From an uncultured Mucispirillum sp. (GTDB lineage Bacteria; Chrysiogenota; Deferribacteres; Deferribacterales; Mucispirillaceae): DNA of 6,546 nt. The stretch lies in the NCBI GenBank assembly GCA_947177675.1, contig CAMWVK010000096.1, positions 1 through 6,546 on the forward strand. Reading direction: 5' to 3'. The position numbers and the translations under genes were made by a program. A model generated the notes under the pieces. It searched no databases and had not been told where the DNA came from. It saw only the letters and a program-made list of their open reading frames with translations. Shown piece after piece: positions 1 through 6,546 of this stretch (position 1 is its first letter; each line of letters starts with the position of its first letter).

Positions 1-1389
1 ACCTAGATTTGCAAGTCCTGCATACATTTTTATAATATTTTCCATAGTTAATTCAAAGCCCCCTATGGCAAGAGCTGTGCCATAATATTCTTCAGACTGC
101 AAATTTTCTACACCAGAATAATATAATAAGTCATAAAAAGATGATTTTGGAAGCTTAGTTAAAAGCTCAATAGCAGGAATATTTCTTGAATGAATAAGTG
201 CATCTCTTGCAAATAGCGGACCCATAAAACCTCTATCTGCATTTTCCGGAGAATATGCTCCATACTGTTTTGGTGCATCTTTCATCATAGATTTTGGATG
301 TATCAGCCCTTTTTCAATAGCTAATCCAAAAATAAAAGGCTTTAATGTAGAACCTGGAGAACGCATAGCTTCTATACCATTTACCTGCCCATATATTTCA
401 CTGTTAAAATAATCTGCAGAACCTATATATGATACCACTTCCATTGTCTTATAATTAAGCATCATTACAGCTGCATTAGTTATACCTTTGTTTTTATTAT
501 TAATAATATATTCAGATACTGTATTTTCTAAAAGTCTTTGTTTACGCATATCTATTGTAGAATATACACTGCCTCTAATACCTCGGCTTAATAAATAGTC
601 TGTTAAATGTGGTGCTGCAAAAGGCAGATTTTTTGGGTGTCTTACAGATACTTCCATATCTAAAAGTGATGATAATGATGCATCTTCGGGATGATATTTA
701 AGCCATATTGGAAAAATTCGTTTTCTACTCTCTATGCCTTCATTTATACCTATTTTACTTGTAGGAACTCTTTTAACTGGATTTTGTGGTATAACTGTTA
801 AAGTAATACTTTCAAATAAAGTAATATCTTTAGAATTTACATTAAAGTATATTAAAGATGCAGCTTCTGCACCTTCTATATTATGACCATAGGGAGCAAG
901 GTTTAAATATGCTTCTAATATTTCTCTTTTATTATGTCTTATTTCTAATATTAAAGCATAAAAGATTTGCTTTAATTTACCAGAAATTATTTTAGAATTT
1001 ATATTATATTTCATCCTTGCAAGCTGCATAGTAATAGTTGATGCACCAAAGGGTCTGCTATCTTGTTTAATAAGAGAAGTAAATGCTCTGAATAATGCAA
1101 CAGGGTTTACTCCAAAATGATAGTAAAACCACCTGTCTTCATACAAAAGTGTTGCATCACGAAATTTATGCGATATTTCACTAAGCGGCTTATATACTCT
1201 ATATATACCGTCATTAGCTAATGTAAGCCTTATTAAATTATTATCATTATCATATATGGCTGTTGAAAAGCTTACATTTTCAAGTATTGGTTTTGCAGTT
1301 ATCTTTAATATCAGCACTGCGAAAATTAATATGGCTGATATTAAGATAACTATATTATATAATAATTTATTAAATTTATTCTGCTTCAT
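1..1389 (-). CDS. pbpC: Penicillin-binding protein 1C, bifunctional glycosyltransferase/transpeptidase (3' end cut by window edge)
   Basis: Class A penicillin-binding protein that polymerises lipid II into glycan strands and cross-links them on the outer face of the inner membrane. I translated 463 residues; the frame is still open at base 1. An N-terminal signal anchor is visible (Lys2, Lys5, Lys8, then a hydrophobic helix at about 9-30). The GT51 glycosyltransferase domain spans about 65-235: motif EDRWFYYHFG at 84-93 with catalytic Glu84, GASTITMQ at 115-122, and KREILEAYLN at 154-163. The transpeptidase domain begins near 300, with nucleophile Ser347 in SPGSTLKPF and the SRN triad at 401-403. 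The KTG motif and C-terminal domain should lie past the left edge; E. coli PBP1C has about 770 residues, so roughly 300 are missing. The ATG at 1389 is secure because a TAA stop in the same frame lies directly before it and no other start precedes the membrane helix. EDRWF, GVNP and the macroglobulin neighbour point to PBP1C rather than PBP1A or 1B. The visible part contains no cysteine. Confidence 0.96.
   Translation of the reverse strand, partial: MKQNKFNKLLYNIVILISAILIFAVLILKITAKPILENVSFSTAIYDNDNNLIRLTLANDGIYRVYKPLSEISHKFRDATLLYEDRWFYYHFGVNPVALFRAFTSLIKQDSRPFGASTITMQLARMKYNINSKIISGKLKQIFYALILEIRHNKREILEAYLNLAPYGHNIEGAEAASLIYFNVNSKDITLFESITLTVIPQNPVKRVPTSKIGINEGIESRKRIFPIWLKYHPEDASLSSLLDMEVSVRHPKNLPFAAPHLTDYLLSRGIRGSVYSTIDMRKQRLLENTVSEYIINNKNKGITNAAVMMLNYKTMEVVSYIGSADYFNSEIYGQVNGIEAMRSPGSTLKPFIFGLAIEKGLIHPKSMMKDAPKQYGAYSPENADRGFMGPLFARDALIHSRNIPAIELLTKLPKSSFYDLLYYSGVENLQSEEYYGTALAIGGFELTMENIIKMYAGLANLG
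340..351 (-). other. Transpeptidase active-site SxxK of PBP1C
   Basis: Codons 347-350 of pbpC read Ser-Thr-Leu-Lys within SPGSTLKPF, the penicillin-binding SxxK motif. Ser347 is the acyl-enzyme nucleophile and Lys350 its general base. The second motif, Ser-Arg-Asn, follows at residues 401-403 (bases 181-189). The third, KTG, would be outside the window. Confidence 0.94.
1111..1140 (-). other. GT51 glycosyltransferase catalytic motif of PBP1C
   Basis: Codons 84-93 of pbpC read EDRWFYYHFG, matching the GT51 motif E-D-x-x-F-x-x-H-x-G. Glu84 is the expected catalytic base for glycan-chain polymerisation. The following GVNP and the later GASTITMQ (115-122) complete the substrate cleft motifs, so the glycosyltransferase looks functional. 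Confidence 0.93.
1376..1389 (-). other. 14-base overlap of the macroglobulin stop and the pbpC start
   Basis: The pbpC ATG (1389-1387) lies inside the last codons of the macroglobulin gene, whose TAA is at 1378-1376, and the two genes use different frames. The 20 bases before the ATG (reading TTTACTTTTACAATAA just upstream) contain no purine-rich Shine-Dalgarno sequence. Together these suggest pbpC is translated by coupling or re-initiation from ribosomes finishing the macroglobulin, which would hold the two products in a fixed ratio. The overlap is seen directly; coupling is an inference. Confidence 0.8.
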
Positions 1390-4300
1390 TTATTGTAAAA
1401 GTAAATGAATTGCCTGTTGCATTAATATCCCTGTTATATAAGCTTTCTGCATAAGATGGTGGAACTGTAAATGTTCCTGATGATAATAATTTTATTTTAT
1501 AACTTACTGTTCCAGAATAGTTTTCAGGAATATTCAAATAAATAATTGCTCTATCTTCTCTAAATTCATGGTATTCATAAATTTTTCTTACACTTGGACC
1601 TGATAATATTTCAGTTCCACCAGGAAGTAAATCAGTAATTGCTGTTATCACATTTTTGCCCTGCATATTACCTAATTGGCGAATTTTTAATGAAACTGTA
1701 ACTTCATCACCCTGCTTTCCATGTGTAATTTGGTTACCATTTTTATCAAAGAAAGATTTTGTAATCTCCATACCATTTGATGTTTGTGCAGGGATATTTT
1801 TATCAAATCCGCTTGTTGTAACATAATAATAGTAACCTAACTTATTAGATTTATCAAAGGATACATTAATGTTTTTTATATTTTGAGAAAATACAGCTTT
1901 ATTTTTATTTTTTTCATCAACTGTTACTCCATTTCCTGCATCAGCATATACAGGGATATGGTCTTGACCCGTACTTATTCCATAAAGAGCAGATAGAGCA
2001 AATGCACTTGAGAATGAATTATAATATCCATCATTTATATTCTGCAAAATTTTGTTTACAAGCCCACTTTCTTTTTCAATAAGTTTAGGTGCATGTCTAC
2101 CTGTTAAATATACATATCTTGAGATATTTGTAAGCGAATCATAAAAATCATAATAGAAGAAATACTTATTATATGATGGTTTAGATGACTGTAAAAGCTC
2201 ATAACCTTTACTTTCATTTTTATAAAGTATATATGCTGCACCTATATATGAAGCAATAAGTGATTTTTCCCAATCTTCATAACTTTTAGAGCAGTATTCT
2301 TCCAGCACATTTAATGCTCTTGAATTTACTGTTCCAGTTCTTGCAAGCAGATATACAGCATAAGCAATATTATCTGCTTCATAATTATTATAAGGTCTGC
2401 GACCTGCAACTCTTTTTATATATTCCAGTGCATTATTATAAAGTTTATCAGGCACATTAAACCCAAGTTCTCTAGCATCTATTAACAGCTGAGTTGCATA
2501 TATTGCAGGTAAATCATAAACATATACACCACCACTCCAGTATTTAAAGCCACTTTTATCTTTCTGGCGTTTAGTAAGTTCACGAATATATGCATTAAAT
2601 ACATCCTGCACTTCTTCTGTATTAATAGTACCATTTGTTGCTGAAAAAATTACAACAGGGTATATTTTACTTGTAATCTGTTCAGTGCATCCATAAGGAT
2701 AATTTTGAAGATAATTGCCTATACCAGATACTGCTATTAATGGATTACTTGAAACTGCTACTTCTCTTTTCACAGCAAAATCATACATTTCTCTATTATT
2801 AACTTTAATAGATGATTTTTCACCAGTGAAAGAGCCTATTTGAATATTAGTTCTATATGGCACTGCGGGGCGGACTGATGATGTGATTTTTGCTTTTATT
2901 ATATCTTTAATATTATCAGATTTTGCTTCTAATACAATTTCTGCACTGCCTAACTCATCAAGCACTTCTACATCAAATAAAAGCAAAGCTTCACCACCAT
3001 TTTTAATAGAGACAGTTTTTGATGTTTCCCCAGTAATTGATAAATGTTTTGATGGTTTAGCAGTTACTGTAATTGCTGCATTATCTTTACCATCTATTAA
3101 ATTTGTAATACCCACAGATAATTTAAACTTATCACCAGCTACTGCTGCATAAGGCATATTAGGGGTCATAATAATTGGTGCACGGGAAATAAAAGCTGTT
3201 TCTGTGCTTCCAACAGCTTCATCAGATACTGCAACAGCCATAACTTTCATAGAGCCGTTAAAATGTTCTGATATTGTGATAGTTTCAGTTTTCTTTTCAC
3301 CAGCCTTTACATCTATAATATGAGACCAGTGAACAACAGGTTTTTCTACAACTCTTGCAAAAGGATTAAGTTTTTTTGCAATCATATCTGCCATTACTGC
3401 ATTTTCACCACCGCCAATACCTGAAAGCTCACTTAATATTTTATAATCTGGCAGAATTAAGTCTGCTGTTTGTTTAGTAGTGACTAATAAAGCAATTTTC
3501 TGCATAAAGAAATCAAGTGGGTTAGGAAGTTTATAACCTGCCACCTGCAGTATACCTTCATCTACCCCATATACTATAATTTTCCCTGACTTATCTGCAG
3601 AATATTCTACTTTAACACTGCTGCCAGGAAGCACAACTTCTGGGGTTTTAAGGTTAATGTTGATTTTATATTTTGATTTATCAATACTAAATGGTGCTAC
3701 AGCATAACTTAATGGTTTTGAATAAATATCTTTTGAAGAAATATCTCTTACAAAAGCCACATTTATATAGCCATTACCTTTTAAGTCTTCTGGCACTTTT
3801 ATTGTTTCTACTATAGTATTTGTATCTGCTTTAAACCATTTATATGAATATACTTTTTCTTTTTCAATGGTGATTAAGCCATAACCTGAATAAGGTGCAG
3901 TAATATTCATTTTTATCGTATCGCCTGCTTTATATTCAGCTTTATCAAGTTTTAAAACAAGTTCAGCTTCTTTAGCAAGTGATGTATCTATACTTTCACT
4001 GCCTGAAACAAAATATTCAACTTTTCCTATAACAGTATTATCTTTATCAATGACTTCATATACTAATTCACCATTGACAGATGTAGGAAGCTGTACATTA
4101 GAGCCTTTATCACTTATAGATAATGGACCGCTGTTTACAACATTATACCTTTTAATTGTGCTGTATCTATATCTGCCACTATTGTCCTTAATATACTGAT
4201 TTACATAAGTTATTCGTGACAATCTGTATTTTAAGTTATTTAGAGCAATTTTATTAAGATTAGTGTCCACTGCTATAAAAGTAACATTAGCACTTTCATT

Positions 4301-6546
4301 TAAATCTAAATAATGGAGATAGCTGTCTGTATAGTATCCCACTAAATAATCAGCAGGAGAAACTTTTATACTTTTATATCCTGTAACTCCATCACCACTG
4401 CCTTTTTCAAATACTTCACCACTAAATTCAAGAAGGTATGTTCCTTTTACAAAATCATTAAATAAATTTGATAAATCATATTCAGCATATCCATTATTAT
4501 CAGTCTGTTTTTCATTAAGCTCTGGTTTATAAGGTTTACGAAGATAGCTGCCGCTCTCTATATAAGGGTCTGTAAATCTATAGCCTTTATATTCTGGGAA
4601 ATAATAACCAGATGGTGTAAAGGCAACATCAGCTTTTACACGCCTTTGTGCTGCTGGAGTGCCAAACATATTATCTGCTTTTATTTTTGCAGTAATATTA
4701 TCAGTCTTAATCCAGCCTTTTATATTTTTATTAAATGAAACATCAACACGAATAGTGTCAGTATCAAATTCTTTTAATTCAAAAGATACACTGCCAAGAG
4801 ATACATCTTTATCACCTCTATTATTTAAAAGATAAATAATTGCTGTATAATGACCTGTTGTAAAATAGCTTTGTGTTTCAATATCTAAATCTAAAAATCC
4901 TAATTTATCAAGGGAATATTTCTCATTTAATACAACTTCATTTTTTGGAGATTTTACAGTTATTTCAACAGGAATACCTGATAAATCTTTTTCCCAGCCT
5001 GCATCTTTTATAATAGAAGCAATATGAACAGTTTCACCAGGTCTGTATATGCCTCTGTCTGTAAATATCATTGCTTTTAATGAATCTGCATTGCTGATAT
5101 ATTCGCCGCCAATATCAAATTTTGAATATTCAATATTTCTTTGATATGTCAGTGGAATATATGTAAAATCATCATCTTTTTTAGCAGTTACTGCAATAGG
5201 TGTATTGCTTTTGTCTTCATCTGTAGATATTTCATATTTAAAATGACCATTGTTGTCTGTCTGACCAGAAATAATTGGAAGACCGTTTTTTGCAATTACT
5301 TCAACTTTTGCATTTTTTACAGGCTCGCCTTTTGATATAGAAGCAACGAAAACATCTATTTGGTTATTTTTGTTTTCTTTTGCTATCATATACATGTCTG
5401 TAACAAGTATAAATCTTGATGTTTCTACATAACTGCTGTCGCTGCTATAATAACCATCTTCATATTCATCATAATATGTATTTTTATAAATTCTGTTACC
5501 TGATTTATCTAAACCATCAGCTTTTACATAATAAAGTCCGGGTTTTGCACCAAGATATTCTTCTAAATTAATAGTTGCATAACTTGGCATTACTCTATCA
5601 TTTGATGCAAGTGGAAGTTTTGCATTTTTATATTCAGCAAAGTTTGATGTATCCATTGTATATCTGTCTTTAAATGCAACATTACCCAGACCAGAACTGT
5701 ATGTAAAATTAATTATATGCTGCACCTGTTCTGGAAGTATTCTGCCTACTTCCACATTCAAAGCATTTACTCCTCTTGTTTCAAATGTAACCATTTTTCG
5801 GCTTTTAAGAGAAAGCAGAGAGCCCTGCTGCAGAATTTTTACTGTTTGGGGAAGTGTGCGGAATGCTATTCTTTCTTTATATTCATTACTAAGCACTTTG
5901 CCTGATACTGAATTAAGATTATTTTTTATCACAAAATAAAAGCTTTTTTCTTCATTATATTTTTTATCACTATAAGCATCTATATAAAAGGAAAGAACTG
6001 TATCAGCATTATTTCCAGTATAGATTGGTGTCATTATTATACTGCTTTTTACACCATCATCTGAATATAAAAATGCTTCTACTTCATCATGATTATAAAA
6101 AAGACCGCTGTGTTTCATCATATCAGCCATATTTACAGGCAGAGAAAAAGTTACTGAAAGCACATTTCTTGGATTTCCTTTATTATCATTTGCAATAAAA
6201 GTCCTTACATTATCTACAAAAAAAGACTTTCCTTCAAGAATTTTGTTTATCGTATAAGAATGATATATTTCATATTCCAGTTTTCTGCTGCCATCTGCAC
6301 TTGCAATTTTAGGAAGTGTAAAATTTAAAACAACATCATTATCTGTAAACATATTAAATTTAGATGACTTAACAACAGCTCCATAGCCATTTTTATCAAA
6401 TGTTACTTTAAATGGTATTTCCTGTCCTGATAATGTTAATTTAGCCTCTTTTTTAAACTGTTTTTGGTCAAATAAATAATTAAAAATAATATGCAAAGAG
6501 TATTCTCTTTTTTCATTATCAAAATCATTATTAATATACTCTGAGT
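1376..6546 (-). CDS. yfhM: Bacterial alpha-2-macroglobulin with thioester motif, YfhM/ECAM type (5' end cut by window edge)
   Basis: Large periplasmic protease trap: cleavage of a bait segment activates an internal Cys-Gln thioester that covalently captures the protease. Residues are numbered from the first whole codon (6544); 1722 are visible. In order: an N-terminal macroglobulin-like (MG) module at about 1-115; a second at about 125-235 that resembles the start of E. coli ECAM; further MG domains to about 480; the A2M_N/MG domain with TDRGIYRPGE at 495-504; more MG domains; the bait-region domain at about 865-1000 (AGDTIK at 873, VDEG at 994-997); the A2M domain at about 1070-1165 (Trp1073); the helical thioester domain at about 1255-1545 with YGCTEQ (Cys1286); and the C-terminal bMG10 domain, ending with PPSYAESLY near 1695-1703. 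The TTG at 6496 is not the start: the frame stays open through 16 more codons to the edge, and that stretch reads as part of the first MG module. The signal peptide is not visible. E. coli ECAM has 1653 residues, so this is a longer form. The gene overlaps pbpC by 14 bases. The symbol is by analogy with E. coli. Confidence 0.95.
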   Translation of the reverse strand, partial: SEYINNDFDNEKREYSLHIIFNYLFDQKQFKKEAKLTLSGQEIPFKVTFDKNGYGAVVKSSKFNMFTDNDVVLNFTLPKIASADGSRKLEYEIYHSYTINKILEGKSFFVDNVRTFIANDNKGNPRNVLSVTFSLPVNMADMMKHSGLFYNHDEVEAFLYSDDGVKSSIIMTPIYTGNNADTVLSFYIDAYSDKKYNEEKSFYFVIKNNLNSVSGKVLSNEYKERIAFRTLPQTVKILQQGSLLSLKSRKMVTFETRGVNALNVEVGRILPEQVQHIINFTYSSGLGNVAFKDRYTMDTSNFAEYKNAKLPLASNDRVMPSYATINLEEYLGAKPGLYYVKADGLDKSGNRIYKNTYYDEYEDGYYSSDSSYVETSRFILVTDMYMIAKENKNNQIDVFVASISKGEPVKNAKVEVIAKNGLPIISGQTDNNGHFKYEISTDEDKSNTPIAVTAKKDDDFTYIPLTYQRNIEYSKFDIGGEYISNADSLKAMIFTDRGIYRPGETVHIASIIKDAGWEKDLSGIPVEITVKSPKNEVVLNEKYSLDKLGFLDLDIETQSYFTTGHYTAIIYLLNNRGDKDVSLGSVSFELKEFDTDTIRVDVSFNKNIKGWIKTDNITAKIKADNMFGTPAAQRRVKADVAFTPSGYYFPEYKGYRFTDPYIESGSYLRKPYKPELNEKQTDNNGYAEYDLSNLFNDFVKGTYLLEFSGEVFEKGSGDGVTGYKSIKVSPADYLVGYYTDSYLHYLDLNESANVTFIAVDTNLNKIALNNLKYRLSRITYVNQYIKDNSGRYRYSTIKRYNVVNSGPLSISDKGSNVQLPTSVNGELVYEVIDKDNTVIGKVEYFVSGSESIDTSLAKEAELVLKLDKAEYKAGDTIKMNITAPYSGYGLITIEKEKVYSYKWFKADTNTIVETIKVPEDLKGNGYINVAFVRDISSKDIYSKPLSYAVAPFSIDKSKYKININLKTPEVVLPGSSVKVEYSADKSGKIIVYGVDEGILQVAGYKLPNPLDFFMQKIALLVTTKQTADLILPDYKILSELSGIGGGENAVMADMIAKKLNPFARVVEKPVVHWSHIIDVKAGEKKTETITISEHFNGSMKVMAVAVSDEAVGSTETAFISRAPIIMTPNMPYAAVAGDKFKLSVGITNLIDGKDNAAITVTAKPSKHLSITGETSKTVSIKNGGEALLLFDVEVLDELGSAEIVLEAKSDNIKDIIKAKITSSVRPAVPYRTNIQIGSFTGEKSSIKVNNREMYDFAVKREVAVSSNPLIAVSGIGNYLQNYPYGCTEQITSKIYPVVIFSATNGTINTEEVQDVFNAYIRELTKRQKDKSGFKYWSGGVYVYDLPAIYATQLLIDARELGFNVPDKLYNNALEYIKRVAGRRPYNNYEADNIAYAVYLLARTGTVNSRALNVLEEYCSKSYEDWEKSLIASYIGAAYILYKNESKGYELLQSSKPSYNKYFFYYDFYDSLTNISRYVYLTGRHAPKLIEKESGLVNKILQNINDGYYNSFSSAFALSALYGISTGQDHIPVYADAGNGVTVDEKNKNKAVFSQNIKNINVSFDKSNKLGYYYYVTTSGFDKNIPAQTSNGMEITKSFFDKNGNQITHGKQGDEVTVSLKIRQLGNMQGKNVITAITDLLPGGTEILSGPSVRKIYEYHEFREDRAIIYLNIPENYSGTVSYKIKLLSSGTFTVPPSYAESLYNRDINATGNSFTFTINEAE
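2678..2695 (-). other. Thioester motif YGCTEQ of the macroglobulin
   Basis: The six codons read Tyr-Gly-Cys-Thr-Glu-Gln, matching the CxEQ thioester signature (CLEQ in E. coli ECAM, as I recall it). Cys1286 and the final Gln would form the beta-cysteinyl-gamma-glutamyl thioester. The flanks (NYPYG before, ITSKIYP after) also match the family. An intact motif places the protein in the thioester class that pairs with pbpC, not the YfaS-like class that lacks it. Reactivity is inferred from the motif. Confidence 0.95.
4990..5065 (-). other. A2M_N (macroglobulin) domain signature, TDRGIYRPGE
   Basis: The stretch encodes FTDRGIYRPGETV and the strand after it. The 'DRxxYRPGE' signature is the most conserved mark of the A2M_N/MG domain in both animal and bacterial alpha-2-macroglobulins. 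The last Glu of the signature is residue 504 of the visible protein. It anchors the domain order, with about 780 residues between it and the thioester cysteine. Confidence 0.85.

Noticed and set aside
1345..1366. TATAAT-like run near the pbpC start (minus strand reads TTATTATATAATATAG)
   Set aside because: It lies inside pbpC codons 9-14, downstream of the ATG, so it cannot drive full-length pbpC. In such A+T-rich DNA it is expected by chance, and no good -35 element is evident.
2883..3152. Plus-strand open frame of 89 codons antisense to the macroglobulin gene
   Set aside because: It lies wholly within a well-supported coding region on the other strand. Its Ser/Ala/Ile-rich product has no recognisable motif and I see no convincing ribosome binding site. 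It is a shadow frame.
5141..5335. Plus-strand open frame of 64 codons rich in Cys, Phe and Ile
   Set aside because: It is antisense to conserved macroglobulin domains and its composition is what reverse-reading Lys/Asn/Ala codons would give. There is no motif or start-site support.
5717..5905. Plus-strand open frame of 62 codons
   Set aside because: It is another antisense shadow of the macroglobulin gene, with no domain, signal or ribosome binding site.
1376..6546. Assignment of the macroglobulin to the YfaS-like class
   Set aside because: That class lacks the CxEQ thioester motif and is not next to pbpC. Here CTEQ is intact and pbpC is adjacent.
1..6546. A previously undescribed multi-gene system
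   Set aside because: All coding capacity is taken by two genes of known families in a known order. Any novelty would have to lie in details of the proteins or beyond the window edges.

Overview
The window holds two genes on the minus strand, and both are cut by the window edges. Reading along the minus strand, from right to left on the given coordinates, the first is a very large bacterial alpha-2-macroglobulin with an intact thioester motif (YfhM/ECAM type). It is followed, with a 14-base overlap, by the gene for the bifunctional peptidoglycan synthase PBP1C (pbpC). No gene is supported on the plus strand, and no RNA gene, mobile element, CRISPR array or convincing terminator is visible. Coding sequence covers the whole window, so there is no gene-free stretch.

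Layout: positions 1376-6546 encode the macroglobulin, whose N-terminus (signal sequence and possibly more) lies beyond the right edge. Positions 1-1389 encode the first 463 residues of PBP1C. Its C-terminal part (the KTG motif of the transpeptidase and the usual C-terminal domain) lies beyond the left edge. The promoter of the pair would be to the right of the window and any terminator to the left.

How the genes work together: the same order, macroglobulin gene then pbpC, occurs in E. coli (yfhM-pbpC) and in many other Gram-negative bacteria. The accepted model is an envelope defence and repair pair. The macroglobulin sits in the periplasm, usually as a lipoprotein, and covalently traps proteases that breach the outer membrane, while PBP1C is thought to patch the peptidoglycan. 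The tight overlap here fits co-translation of the two.

Organism: the DNA is A+T-rich (about one third G+C by hand estimate on sample lines), uses ATA and AGA codons freely, and is strongly depleted in the dinucleotide CG. The gene pair implies a diderm envelope. A low-GC Gram-negative such as a Deferribacterota (Mucispirillum-like), spirochaete or Campylobacterota member is plausible, but the genus cannot be fixed from this window. The module itself is known; the points worth a second look are details of these two proteins and their junction.
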